Origin: Candidatus Uhrbacteria bacterium RIFOXYB12_FULL_58_10
Lineage (GTDB): Bacteria > Patescibacteriota > Patescibacteriia > UBA9934 > GWF2-40-263
DNA: 49,835 nucleotides
Assembly (NCBI GenBank): GCA_943357275.1
Contig: CALRGL010000001.1
Location: 1-49,835 of the forward strand
Reading direction: 5' to 3'
How positions within the stretch are numbered: the stretch's first letter is position 1; the number at the start of each line of letters is the position of its first letter. Of the stretch, positions 14,252 to 22,837 are shown piece by piece. The position numbers were made by a program, and so were the translations under genes. The notes beneath the pieces were generated by a model. The model had not been told where the DNA came from, made no database searches, and saw only the letters and a program-made list of their open reading frames with translations.

Positions 14252-17074
14252 CTAATTCAATTTTGTGAACCCGATCGTAATTCCAAATTCATTTGCACGG
14301 AATTGATCCTGATTCTCTGGAACCTCCCCTTCTGTGCGAAGTGAAGTTGCCAGTGTTCCATAAAGAAGTGCATCTTTGTGTTCCGTGAGAGCAAGTTGAA
14401 CTTCCTCACCACCACTGACATACAATTCAATCCGATCATCAATCGTCAAACCTTTTTCTTTTCGAAGAGCATTCACTCTTCGAATGATTTCACGCACCGT
14501 TCCCTCTCGGACAAGTTCAGGAGTGAGTGTGAGATCAAGCTCGACCTGATATTCCCCTTTTTGAATCGTCACGGTTTTCACGTTGATCTCATCTTGAATC
14601 ACCTCGATATATTCCTGAGCAAGTTCGTCCGAAGGAATCGTAACGATCGCGGAAGCAAGGGCTTGTCGAACGTTTACACCAGCCTCAGATCGACGTTCGA
14701 GTGATCGAGAAACAATTGAGCGAGTACGTCCCATTTGATCCAAAACGGTTTCATCAATAAGCGTCTCATTTGCCATCGGCCACTCTTCCAAGTGAACCGA
14801 TTCTTTTGTTCCACCAGATTGTGTGTACACAGACTCGGCGAGGAACGGTGCGAATGGCGCCATTAGTTTTGCAAGTGTGAGCAGACATTCTTGAAGCGTT
14901 GAGATCGCGGAATTCTTATCATCAACATCTGTTGATTTAAATCGATCGCGTGATCGTCGAACATACCACGTTGAAAGATCTTGAATAAATTCTCCAAGAT
15001 CACGAACCGTTTCGGTGATGATATATCCTTCAAGTCGCTCTGTCGTTTCTTTTGTAAGTTTGTGAAGACGCGCGAGAATCCATCGATCAAGCACGTGTGT
15101 TCGTTCAACCTGTTCAACGGTTTCGCCGGCAAACATTTCATAAAAACTCACCACATTCATCAAAATCCCAAAGTTCTTTTTCACCATGTCTCCCAAGGTT
15201 TTCTCATCGAATCGTTTGCTCTCCCCTGGTTGGTTGATCGTATACATATACCATCGAACCGCGTCAGCTCCATAAAGATCGATCATCTCCATTGGCTTCA
15301 CAATGTTCCCAAGCGACTTACTCATCTTTTTTCCTTGTGCGTCGAGAACGTGTCCCAAACAGATCACGTTTTTGAACGGTCGTTCTTTTCCAAGCAAGGT
15401 GGAAACTGCAAGCAATGTGTAAAACCAACCTCGTGTTTGATCAATCGCTTCAGAAATATAATCCGCTGGGTAAGCTTCCCCTGAATCAATCTTTTCTTTG
15501 TTTTCAAACGGATAATGCCACTGTGCAAACGGCATACAACCAGAGTCGAACCAGACGTCACACACGTCAGGAACGCGCTTCATCACGGAAGAACATTTCT
15601 CACAAGGAAGTTCGATCACATCCACGTTTGGTCGATGTGGATCAATATCTGGTTGACCTAACTCTTCAAAACTTCCAATGCATTTTTTGTGATCACACTT
15701 CGTACACTCCCAAATTGGAAGCGGTGTTCCCCAGTAACGCTCGCGTGAAAACGCCCAATCTTTTACTTCACGAAGCCACTCACCAAACCGACCTTCTTGA
15801 AGATGATCTGGCTCCCAGTGAATCGACTCATTTTGCTTCAACATCTCATCTCGCAATTCACTCATGCGGATGTACCAAGAATCTTTTGCGTAGTAGATGA
15901 CTTTTGTTTTACAGCGCCAGCAGTGTGGATATGAGTGTTCGTATTTTGCTTTTGAATAAAGCAGTCCACGACCAGCAAGGTCTTTAATCACGTCAATCGC
16001 AACTTCTTCATCTGTCACAAAACGACCAGACAAAAAGTCCATGCCATCGATAAAGGTTCCGTCGAGTTTCACCACGTGATACTTCGGCAATCCAACTTCG
16101 TTTCCAAGTTCAAAGTCATCTTGTCCATACATCACAGCTGTGTGAACCACACCGGTTCCGTCTTCTGTGGTGACAAACTTTGCTGGCACAATCGTCCAAG
16201 CAACCGTTGATTCCACCTTGTCTTTCATAAACGGATAAAGCGGTTCGTACTTCCAACCAACGAGCGCTTCTCCCATGACTTCCTCAACAACATCATACTC
16301 CCCCTCAATCACAGACAAACGATTTTTCGCAAGCCACAAAAACTGATCGTTCTGTTTGATCTTTACGTAAGTGATGTTGTTTCCAACCGCGAGTGCCACG
16401 TTCCCAGGCAAGGTCCAAGGCGTTGTAGTCCAAGCAAGAACATATTCGTTCTCCTTATCAACCAATTTAAACTTCGCTGTGATCGTTAAATCCTTTACAT
16501 CCTTATATCCCTGTGACAACTCGTGCGACGACAAACTCGTTCCACAACGTGGGCAGTGCGGGGTCACACGGTAATCTTTATACAAAAGTCCTCTCTCCCA
16601 AATTTGTTTAATCACCCACCAAAGAGATTCTACGTACTCAGGTTTATAGGTGACGTACGCGTTTTCCATGTCCACCCAAAATCCAAGACGCTTGGTAAAC
16701 TCTTCCCAATCCTTTTTATACGTCCAAACGCTTTCCTTACACTTGTCATTAAACGGTCCAATCCCGTATTCCTCAATCTGAGCCTTCCCGGTAAATCCAA
16801 GTTGTTTTTCCACTTCGATTTCAACTGGAAGCCCATGGGTATCCCAACCAGCCTTTCGATCAACACGAAAACCCTGCATGGTCTTAAACCGTGGAATACA
16901 ATCCTTAAACGCCCGAGATTCCGCATGGTGAATTCCCGGTCGACCATTGGCCGTCGGCGGACCTTCAAAAAACACGAACGGCCCCTTTGGAGCGTCTTTC
17001 TCGAGAGTCTTCTTAAAAACTTCGTTCTTCTCCCAATTTTGTAATATTTCTAACTCTTTTTCTGGAAAATTCAT
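14252..17074 (-). CDS. ileS: isoleucyl-tRNA synthetase
   Basis: 940 residues, class Ia. The HIGH element appears as GRPGIHHA near residue 46, the editing domain has LAWTTTPWTLPGN near 213, KMSKS is present as KKMSKSLGN near 593, and the anticodon-binding helices follow. Sequence style is of the eukaryote-like type II IleRS; the usual C-terminal zinc finger is absent, typical of short forms. It charges tRNA-Ile in the cytoplasm. A CATACT box lies exactly 8 nt before the ATG, indicating a leaderless mRNA. Confidence 0.97.
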   Translation of the reverse strand: MNFPEKELEILQNWEKNEVFKKTLEKDAPKGPFVFFEGPPTANGRPGIHHAESRAFKDCIPRFKTMQGFRVDRKAGWDTHGLPVEIEVEKQLGFTGKAQIEEYGIGPFNDKCKESVWTYKKDWEEFTKRLGFWVDMENAYVTYKPEYVESLWWVIKQIWERGLLYKDYRVTPHCPRCGTSLSSHELSQGYKDVKDLTITAKFKLVDKENEYVLAWTTTPWTLPGNVALAVGNNITYVKIKQNDQFLWLAKNRLSVIEGEYDVVEEVMGEALVGWKYEPLYPFMKDKVESTVAWTIVPAKFVTTEDGTGVVHTAVMYGQDDFELGNEVGLPKYHVVKLDGTFIDGMDFLSGRFVTDEEVAIDVIKDLAGRGLLYSKAKYEHSYPHCWRCKTKVIYYAKDSWYIRMSELRDEMLKQNESIHWEPDHLQEGRFGEWLREVKDWAFSRERYWGTPLPIWECTKCDHKKCIGSFEELGQPDIDPHRPNVDVIELPCEKCSSVMKRVPDVCDVWFDSGCMPFAQWHYPFENKEKIDSGEAYPADYISEAIDQTRGWFYTLLAVSTLLGKERPFKNVICLGHVLDAQGKKMSKSLGNIVKPMEMIDLYGADAVRWYMYTINQPGESKRFDEKTLGDMVKKNFGILMNVVSFYEMFAGETVEQVERTHVLDRWILARLHKLTKETTERLEGYIITETVRDLGEFIQDLSTWYVRRSRDRFKSTDVDDKNSAISTLQECLLTLAKLMAPFAPFLAESVYTQSGGTKESVHLEEWPMANETLIDETVLDQMGRTRSIVSRSLERRSEAGVNVRQALASAIVTIPSDELAQEYIEVIQDEINVKTVTIQKGEYQVELDLTLTPELVREGTVREIIRRVNALRKEKGLTIDDRIELYVSGGEEVQLALTEHKDALLYGTLATSLRTEGEVPENQDQFRANEFGITIGFTKLN

Positions 17075-17082
17075 ACCTAGGG

Positions 17083-17088
17083 AGTATG
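17083..17088 (-). promoter_or_regulatory. leaderless -10 box CATACT
   Basis: Ends 8 nt before the ileS ATG; no SD is present. Confidence 0.55.
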
Positions 17089-17111
17089 CCAGCGAGAAGA
17101 AGAAAAATCAA

Positions 17112-17139
17112 TAAAAAAACGTCCCAGAGTATTGGGACG
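17112..17139 (-). terminator. Rho-independent terminator
   Basis: Minus-strand CGTCCCA/TGGGACG stem followed by seven T, closing the unit of the gene ending at 17148. Confidence 0.9.
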
Positions 17140-17147
17140 ATTGAACG

Positions 17148-17870
17148 TTACGAAACTGCGACGACTTTGAGCATGCGTTGAACAGAGACAAAATTCCTTA
17201 ATGAAATACGGTCACCACAATAATCAATCGTAGGATTGCTTTCTTGATGAGTTAACCGACTCATGATCGTTACATAGCCACATTCCGGCCGCAAGGACAA
17301 AAAGAGTCCCTTACCCAGAAGAATCGAGCGGTAATGAAGTGGAATGAACAAACTCTCGCGAGTGTGCAATTCAGAAGTGTCGAACGCCTTTTCTGCACTA
17401 TAGATTTCTCTCCATTGTTGAGCAGAACGTTCAAGATGTTCAGAAAAGCGCAAAAACGCAATATAACGAATTGGCAGATGTGGAAAGGGTTGTTCCGGAG
17501 CTACACAAGCCCCTTGAAATCCACCCAAACTCACCAGGTCTGGAATCGAAATGGTCTGATCTACAAGCAGAACTCTCACGAATCCACGCTCGGCAACATC
17601 TTTGGGAATCAGCACCTCACGCGGCCACATCTTGCGATAGGCAGAAGCGGAAAGACCTTTCCCGAAATTAGCGCTTTTGTGGTATCCACCCCTGATGAGT
17701 GCCTCAACATAAGGACGGATATCAACGACCAAAGATTGCTCGAGAAGCACAAGTCGTCCACGCAAGAAGTGTTCCATCATTTCCGCGGTAATCTGTTGCG
17801 GATGAGAAGAACTCCTGCGTTCCAAGATTTCCACCAACTGCTTGTCAGACACTGACCGAATTGTACCCAT
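17148..17870 (-). CDS. unknown protein, SD-type accessory gene
   Basis: 240 residues; SD TAGGAG 6 nt before the ATG (context GGAGTGTGTTATGGG). Not recognised. The layout, N-terminal helices (DKQLVEILERR), then a basic central part with YRKMWPREVLIP and a beta-rich second half, resembles lineage-specific CPR proteins. No signal peptide or membrane span. A similar start context precedes the unknown gene at 28835. A TTGACA-containing dyad at ~18012-18042 may supply its promoter. Confidence 0.7.
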   Translation of the reverse strand: MGTIRSVSDKQLVEILERRSSSHPQQITAEMMEHFLRGRLVLLEQSLVVDIRPYVEALIRGGYHKSANFGKGLSASAYRKMWPREVLIPKDVAERGFVRVLLVDQTISIPDLVSLGGFQGACVAPEQPFPHLPIRYIAFLRFSEHLERSAQQWREIYSAEKAFDTSELHTRESLFIPLHYRSILLGKGLFLSLRPECGYVTIMSRLTHQESNPTIDYCGDRISLRNFVSVQRMLKVVAVS

Positions 17871-17994
17871 AACACACTCCTACCACATCCACTCTGGCTA
17901 TCCGACCCGGAAACCCAGAGATCCAGTGGAGCAATGCTTAGCGGATCCGCCGCAAACGGGTTCCAGAAGATTTCAGGAACGGATGAATCATTGA

Positions 17995-18456
17995 ATGAAA
18001 TATAGAAAATGTCAAGGAATATCCATCGATTCCCTTGACAATATCCCCATTTTTGAATTTAAGACCATCAACGCAACCGCTGATGCTCAGGTCAAGGTGG
18101 CCATCGGTGAAGCCGATGCCAAGGTTCTCGTTGTGGTCGGTGAGGCCGAAGGTAGGAAGATTACGGCCGTCGGTACAGCCGAAGCCGAAGTCATTCAGCT
18201 CAAGACTAATGCGGTCGGTCAGGAAAACTACCGAACCATCGAGGTCGCTCGAGCTCTCGCTGGCGCTCACGTTCCGCTCGTCCCGCAGATCGTTGCAGGT
18301 GGCGGAAACGGCGACAGCAGTTCGTTCGTCGATGTTCTGCTCGCGAATCTGGTTCAGAAGGACCTCGCCAGCAAGAACACTCCTACTCTCCCAGTCCCGG
18401 CTCCGGTCCCTGTTCCCACTCCGACTCCCGCCCCGACCCCTCCGGCCGCGACGTAA
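17995..18456 (+). CDS. flotillin-like C-terminal fragment protein
   Basis: 153 residues from ATG at 17995; a stop lies directly upstream in frame. Residues ~27-85 show the Ala/Glu/Val helical repeat of flotillin/SPFH proteins (EADAKVLVVVGEAEGRKITAVGTAEAE split across the region), and the end is a Pro-rich tail. The membrane-binding SPFH head is missing, so this is either a truncated remnant or a small stand-alone scaffold. A promoter-like TTGACA-17-TTTAAG lies inside the first codons, so the true start could be later. A plausible but weaker frame lies antisense. Confidence 0.5.
   Translation: MKYRKCQGISIDSLDNIPIFEFKTINATADAQVKVAIGEADAKVLVVVGEAEGRKITAVGTAEAEVIQLKTNAVGQENYRTIEVARALAGAHVPLVPQIVAGGGNGDSSSFVDVLLANLVQKDLASKNTPTLPVPAPVPVPTPTPAPTPPAAT
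18012..18042. promoter_or_regulatory. dyad with two opposed TTGACA boxes
   Basis: TGTCAAGGAAT...ATTCCCTTGACA forms an inverted repeat whose arms each carry a -35-like box facing outward. On the minus strand it could serve the gene at 17870 (17-nt spacing to AATGAT). Confidence 0.35.
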
Positions 18457-18466
18457 GTCACTCTTC

Positions 18467-18496
18467 AACCTCCACTCTCACGTGGTGGTTTTTTCT
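18467..18496 (+). terminator. Rho-independent terminator
   Basis: ACCTCCAC/GTGGTGGT stem followed by six T. Confidence 0.75.
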
Positions 18497-18536
18497 TTGC
18501 CCAAATTCCCTGCCAATGTGTTAAAATACCTCCACT

Positions 18537-19004
18537 ATGAACACACAAACCATCTATATCGGTGCGGATCATGCAGGCTGGGAACTCAAGGAGGCGCTTG
18601 AGGAGTATCTTCGTGAGAAAAACTATAACGTGGTCGATATGGGAAATCGGGATCTTGTGAAAGACGATGATTATCCTCGATTTGGCCACGCGGTTGCCAA
18701 ACGTGTTGTGACAGACGAAGGTTCACATGGCATTGTGATCTGTGGAAATGCCCAAGGAATTTGTATCGTAGCTAATAAAGTTCGAGGTGCTCGCGCGGCG
18801 ACAGGGTTTAATGAAGACGTCGCAAAATCCGCCCGAACAGACGACAACTCAAACATTCTTTGTCTTCCTGGCCGACATGTGGCTTTTCCAGAAGCAAAAA
18901 AAATCGTTGATATGTGGCTTGAAACAGCATTCTCTGGTGAGGAACGTCATGTTCGACGATTAAAAGAAGTGGAAGATATTGAAAACCAAGAATTCGGCGT
19001 ATGA
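18537..19004 (+). CDS. rpiB: ribose-5-phosphate isomerase B
   Basis: 155 residues. GADHAGWELK at the N-terminus, a VICGNAQGICIVANKVRGARA active-site stretch with the catalytic cysteine and anion hole (split over residues ~64-84), and a late DDNSNILCLPGR segment identify RpiB. It interconverts ribulose-5-phosphate and ribose-5-phosphate in the cytoplasm. The stop overlaps the next start (ATGA), so it is translationally coupled to the epimerase. A TAAAAT box lies 9 nt before the ATG and no SD is seen. Confidence 0.93.
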   Translation: MNTQTIYIGADHAGWELKEALEEYLREKNYNVVDMGNRDLVKDDDYPRFGHAVAKRVVTDEGSHGIVICGNAQGICIVANKVRGARAATGFNEDVAKSARTDDNSNILCLPGRHVAFPEAKKIVDMWLETAFSGEERHVRRLKEVEDIENQEFGV

Positions 19005-19672
19005 GCACTATCGTTCCTGCCATTTTGGCGCATTCCGAAGAAGAATTTGAACAACAACTTCGTCTTATTGAGAACGACTGTGAACTGATTCAAGTCGATA
19101 TCCTCGACGGGAGTCTGTTTCCAAACACAAACTGGTTCGATGCTGAGCGTGTTGGCGCGCTTCGTACCAATGTTCACTATGAACTTCATTTAATGGTGGA
19201 AAACCCTATTCCGATCATTCAAGCTTGGCAAAAATTCGTTCCAAACCTCGAACGTGTAATCGTAAGTGCAGAAATGCATCGTCCTTTAATTGCCGTGCTT
19301 CAGGAAATCAAGATGGGACTTGGCTTAAAGGTTGGAGTGGCTATCAATCCTGAGACTCCTCTTCACGAAGTAGAAGCCGTTATCCACGAACTCGATCAAC
19401 TCACCATCATGAGTGTGCATCCTGGAAAACAAGGCCAAGCGTTTGGGGACGCTGAGCATATTGGTGATGAATCGTTCATCTTTGAGAAGATCAAACTTGC
19501 CCACGATCATCGAGCAGATTTAATAATAGAAATAGATGGTGGTGTGCGTGATGATTTGATCGGACCACTGATGCACGCGGGGGTTGATCGCATCGTCGTT
19601 GGATCGCTTCTTTTTAAAACAGAAGATCCTACAAACAAACTCAAACTCTTAAATAAGATTGTTTCTGTATGA
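19001..19672 (+). CDS. rpe: ribulose-phosphate 3-epimerase
   Basis: 223 residues of a TIM-barrel epimerase: VPAILAHS start, IQVDILDGSLFPN (metal-site Asp), YELHLMVENP with the conserved His, VHPGKQGQ and late EIDGGV plus VVGSLLF phosphate site. It interconverts ribulose-5- and xylulose-5-phosphate. The usual catalytic pattern is recognisable but diverged, as in other CPR homologues. It overlaps rpiB by ATGA upstream and the secreted protein by ATGA downstream, so three genes are coupled. Confidence 0.88.
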   Translation: MSTIVPAILAHSEEEFEQQLRLIENDCELIQVDILDGSLFPNTNWFDAERVGALRTNVHYELHLMVENPIPIIQAWQKFVPNLERVIVSAEMHRPLIAVLQEIKMGLGLKVGVAINPETPLHEVEAVIHELDQLTIMSVHPGKQGQAFGDAEHIGDESFIFEKIKLAHDHRADLIIEIDGGVRDDLIGPLMHAGVDRIVVGSLLFKTEDPTNKLKLLNKIVSV

Positions 19673-20454
19673 AAAAACTCTTTTTATTAGCCTTCCTCGT
19701 CCTGATTGCTCTGCCAGCACAAGCGGCGACGATCCCAGTCAATCAACTTGCTCCAGGCAATCTTATTCGCGGATCAAGTCATAATGCCGTGTACTATTAT
19801 GGTGTTGATGGAATGCGTTATGTCTTCCCAAACGTGAAAACCTATTTCACTTGGTATAGTGATTTCAACAGTGTTACTTGGGTCAGTGATCAAGAACTTG
19901 CAAGTATTCAAATCGGAGGAAACGTCACTTACAAACCAGGAATAAAATTGCTCAAAATTATAAGCTCCCCAACTGTTTACGCTGTTGATGGAGGTTCTGT
20001 TCTTCGACCAATTAGTAGTGAACAGGTTGCTGAAGAACTTTATGGCACAGCTTGGAATACGCTTGTAGACGATGTCCCGGATGGATTTTTTTCCAACTAT
20101 ACAATTGGGGCGCCAATCAGTCTTGCTTCCACGTATGATCCAGTAGCAGAAGCAAATGATGCTTACAACATCAACAACGATAAAAACTTGAAACCATTTA
20201 TCCATATTTACATCACAGATTCTGGTTACAACCTTCCAACAACAACGATTCCTCGCGATACAGCTATTCGCTTTGTAAACAATTCAACAGAAAAAGCTAC
20301 CGCTTCAGAATGGGATGGAATTTGGGGCAGTGGAACTCTGAACCCTGGTGAACACTTTACTCGTTATTTCAGAGAAAATAGCATCGGACGATGGAACTTC
20401 TACAACAAGTACAAGTCCAAAGAAACCATGCAAGGCACACTGATCGTGGAGTGA
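19669..20454 (+). CDS. secreted protein with cupredoxin-like C-terminus (paralogue 1)
   Basis: 261 residues. A signal peptide (KKLFLLAFLVLIALPAQA) is followed by a domain with GNLIRGSSHNAVYYYGVDG, YVFPNVKTYFTWY and GGNVTYKPG, a pattern I associate with CPR surface proteins. The last ~80 residues read as a beta sandwich like a cupredoxin (TAIRFVNNS, GRWNFYNKY), but the copper-binding Cys/His/Met set is not complete. Function unknown; likely cell-surface. It is coupled to rpe by ATGA although metabolic link is not evident. Confidence 0.75.
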   Translation: MKKLFLLAFLVLIALPAQAATIPVNQLAPGNLIRGSSHNAVYYYGVDGMRYVFPNVKTYFTWYSDFNSVTWVSDQELASIQIGGNVTYKPGIKLLKIISSPTVYAVDGGSVLRPISSEQVAEELYGTAWNTLVDDVPDGFFSNYTIGAPISLASTYDPVAEANDAYNINNDKNLKPFIHIYITDSGYNLPTTTIPRDTAIRFVNNSTEKATASEWDGIWGSGTLNPGEHFTRYFRENSIGRWNFYNKYKSKETMQGTLIVE

Positions 20455-20506
20455 TCCTCTCAAACATCTGTGCTATAATCGACCTACTAATCAATTGAAC
20501 ATCTTT

Positions 20507-21322
20507 ATGACCAAAACAATGACACAGGTCTCAGCAATCGCTCTGTTGGTCGCTCTGATGGCTGCTTCTTCCCTCTTTACAACAACACAAACAGCTCATG
20601 CTGCTTCGTTGGTTGCAATGAGTAGCTTGCAAGCTGGCGATCTTATCCGGGGCGAAAGTTTTAGTGCGGTTTATTATTATGGAGCCGACGGTTTCCGTTA
20701 CGTATTTCCAAATGACAAGGCTTATTTCACTTGGTATACAAACTTCAACACCGTAAAGTGGGTTTCAGACGCAACACTTACCAAGATCCAAATTGGAGGA
20801 AACGTTACGTACAAACCAGGTTCCAAGATGATCAAGATCAACTCTGATCCACGTGTATACGTTGTTGCCTCAGGTGGAGTGATTCGAGCAATCGGTTCTG
20901 AGGCAATCGCAAAAGCTCTTTATGGAGCAACATGGAACAAACAAATCGATGACGTCCCAGATGGATTCTTCTCAAACTATGTGATGGGTGGTGCTATCGA
21001 CGTTGCCAGCATGTATGACCCAGCCGCAGAAAAGGCCGACGCAGAAAACATCAACGTTGATAAAGGTCTCAGTGCTGCATCGCTCATCAATATCTCTGAC
21101 AGCGGATTTAGCCAAATCAATCTCTCAATCGCTGTAGGTACGGCTGTGAAATTCGTAAACACTGGTGTATCCGTTCACGGCGCAAGTGCTGACGACGGTT
21201 CTTGGGGAACAGGCTCTCTTTACACAGGCGACTCTTTTAGCAAATACTTCCGAAAAGCTGGCACCTACAGCTATCACGACAAGTACGATGCTTCCAAGAA
21301 AGCAACAATCACGGTTCAATAA
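20507..21322 (+). CDS. secreted protein with cupredoxin-like C-terminus (paralogue 2)
   Basis: 271 residues from ATG at 20507; the signal peptide ends TAHA. It repeats the plan of the preceding gene (GDLIRGESFSAVYYYGADG, YVFPNDKAYFTWY, GGNVTYKPG, VPDGFFSNY) and the C-terminal sandwich (AVKFVNTGVSVHGASADD, SYHDKY), here with two histidines at positions where cupredoxins often bind copper, but without the cysteine. It has its own TGCTATAAT extended -10 and a 27-nt leader. Confidence 0.78.
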   Translation: MTKTMTQVSAIALLVALMAASSLFTTTQTAHAASLVAMSSLQAGDLIRGESFSAVYYYGADGFRYVFPNDKAYFTWYTNFNTVKWVSDATLTKIQIGGNVTYKPGSKMIKINSDPRVYVVASGGVIRAIGSEAIAKALYGATWNKQIDDVPDGFFSNYVMGGAIDVASMYDPAAEKADAENINVDKGLSAASLINISDSGFSQINLSIAVGTAVKFVNTGVSVHGASADDGSWGTGSLYTGDSFSKYFRKAGTYSYHDKYDASKKATITVQ

Positions 21323-21328
21323 GATTTC

Positions 21329-21360
21329 AAAACGAGGTTTCAACACCTCGTTTTTGTTTT
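21329..21360 (+). terminator. Rho-independent terminator
   Basis: AACGAGGT/ACCTCGTT stem followed by T-rich sequence. Confidence 0.88.
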
Positions 21361-21367
21361 GCTGTGT

Positions 21368-21373
21368 TACAAT
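21368..21373 (+). promoter_or_regulatory. leaderless -10 box TACAAT
   Basis: Ends 8 nt before the ATG at 21382. Confidence 0.65.
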
Positions 21374-21381
21374 ATCTGCGT

Positions 21382-22281
21382 ATGCCAAACCTTACGATCG
21401 GTCCAAAAGTTCGCAAACCTCTTCACTTGCATGATCGCGAGCTGAAAAAACTCGAACTGCGTGCGCAGGCCATGCGTGAAGATTTGATCGACATGCTTGT
21501 GGAAGCAAAAAGCGGACACTCGGCTGGCCCACTTGGTATGGCTGACATCTACACGGCCCTCTATTTTCACATCATGACGCATGATCCAAAGAACCCAGAC
21601 TGGGAACTGCGAGATCGTCTGATTCTCTCGTGCGGTCACACCGTGCCTATTCGCTATGTCGCCATGGCACACGCAGGGTACTTTCCAAAAAAGTACATGA
21701 ACACACTTCGTAAATTTGGCTCCCCGCTTCAAGGACATCCAGAAAAAGAATGGCTCCCAGGACTTGAAACAACCTCTGGTCCACTTGGATCAGGTTCTTC
21801 TCAAGCCGTCGGAATGGCCTACACAGGACTCCTTGATCGAAAGCCTTGGCGCGTCTATTGCATCATGAGCGATGGCGAACTCGCTTGCGGACAAACCTGG
21901 GAAGCCATGCTCTTTGCTGGACGAAACAATCTCTACAACTGCACGTTCATCATCGATAGAAACAACATTCAAATTGATGGAACGACCGAGGAGATCATGC
22001 CCCTTGAACCACTGACTCAAAAGTTCGAATCGTTTGGCATGAACGTTCTTCACTGCGCTGGAAATTCGATCCGAGACTTTGTCGAAACCGTCGAACGAGC
22101 ACACGCCGTCACAGAAAAACCAACCGTGATCATCGCAGATACCATTCCAGGTTACGGCGTAGATTTCATGGAATATGATTTTTCCTGGCATGGGAAACCA
22201 CCTGCTCCGGGAGATGAGAGAAATAAAGCGATGGCGAGTTTGAGAACACTTGGGGGAAGAATACAGAGTGAACATGAGTAA
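21382..22281 (+). CDS. transketolase, N-terminal subunit
   Basis: 299 residues covering the thiamine-diphosphate-binding half: AKSGHSAGPLGMADI, DRLILSCGHTVPIRY, GPLGSGSSQAVGMA and the SDGEL...NRNN-type metal/ThDP motif (MSDGELACGQTWEA, IIDRNNIQIDG). With the C-terminal subunit at 23758 it would transfer two-carbon units in the non-oxidative pentose phosphate pathway. Split transketolases are common in archaea and CPR. Unusually the two halves are 1.5 kb apart here, with two unrelated genes between. Start chosen by the -10 box 8 nt upstream. Confidence 0.93.
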   Translation: MPNLTIGPKVRKPLHLHDRELKKLELRAQAMREDLIDMLVEAKSGHSAGPLGMADIYTALYFHIMTHDPKNPDWELRDRLILSCGHTVPIRYVAMAHAGYFPKKYMNTLRKFGSPLQGHPEKEWLPGLETTSGPLGSGSSQAVGMAYTGLLDRKPWRVYCIMSDGELACGQTWEAMLFAGRNNLYNCTFIIDRNNIQIDGTTEEIMPLEPLTQKFESFGMNVLHCAGNSIRDFVETVERAHAVTEKPTVIIADTIPGYGVDFMEYDFSWHGKPPAPGDERNKAMASLRTLGGRIQSEHE

Positions 22282-22284
22282 ATA

Positions 22285-22311
22285 AAAACCCTCTTTTTGA
22301 GGGTTTTTTGC
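22285..22311 (+). terminator. Rho-independent terminator
   Basis: AACCCTC/GAGGGTT stem followed by six T. Confidence 0.88.
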
Positions 22312-22331
22312 TTAAATTTACAATACATCGG

Positions 22332-22360
22332 TTGACAAAATCATGATTTTGAGCTATCTT
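22332..22360 (+). promoter_or_regulatory. promoter TTGACA-17-TATCTT
   Basis: Consensus -35 with 17-nt spacing; starts TTGACAAAAT like the promoters at 42664 and 46969. Drives the zinc-ribbon gene. Confidence 0.75.
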
Positions 22361-22406
22361 GATACGGCTCTAGAAGATCCTTCACCCACGGAAAAAGGAG
22401 AACGAG

Positions 22407-22763
22407 ATGAAAACCCTCAAAGTCGGCCGTGCACATCCTGATTGGAAGCGCGATTTCGAATGCAAAGGTTGTGGCACTGTCCACGAGATCGAGCGAGCGG
22501 ATCTCTTCCTCGCTCACACACACGACATCTCCGGACCCCGCGATCAGGTTCTTGCGACTTGCATCGCGTGCAACGAAACGATCGTCGTCGAAAATCACGC
22601 GAGCACAAATTGGGGAGACCTTCCCCGTCAGGTACGCTGCAAAAGCTGCCGACAAACAAGCATCATCGCGGCTGCCGACTTCAACGATCCACACTGTGCG
22701 CACTGCAACGAGGTGGTCCAACTTCCCAAACCCCAAGAGCAAGGCTATCTCGGGTACAGATAA
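22407..22763 (+). CDS. small multi-zinc-ribbon protein
   Basis: 118 residues; SD AAGGAG 6 nt before the ATG. Four CxxC pairs are visible: CKGC (~21), CIAC (~53), CKSC (~80) and CAHC (~97), enough for two zinc ribbons, with His residues nearby. Family not recognised; such proteins often bind nucleic acid or act as adaptors. GC-richer than its neighbours and with its own promoter and terminator, it looks like an inserted accessory gene between the two transketolase halves. Confidence 0.75.
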   Translation: MKTLKVGRAHPDWKRDFECKGCGTVHEIERADLFLAHTHDISGPRDQVLATCIACNETIVVENHASTNWGDLPRQVRCKSCRQTSIIAAADFNDPHCAHCNEVVQLPKPQEQGYLGYR

Positions 22764-22768
22764 TCTCT

Positions 22769-22818
22769 CACACCTGACCAGCAAACGTTTCGACGTAAGC
22801 TGGCCGGGTGTTTTTTTG
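22769..22818 (+). terminator. Rho-independent terminator
   Basis: ACACC-CCAGC/GCTGG-GGTGT interrupted stem followed by seven T. Confidence 0.85.
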
Positions 22819-22837
22819 ATTGTTTAACAAGTTGATA

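Noticed and set aside
17938..18468. 176-codon minus-strand frame opposite the flotillin-like gene
   Set aside because: Ser/Arg/Asp-rich product with no SD; the plus frame shows the recognisable Ala/Glu helical repeat.
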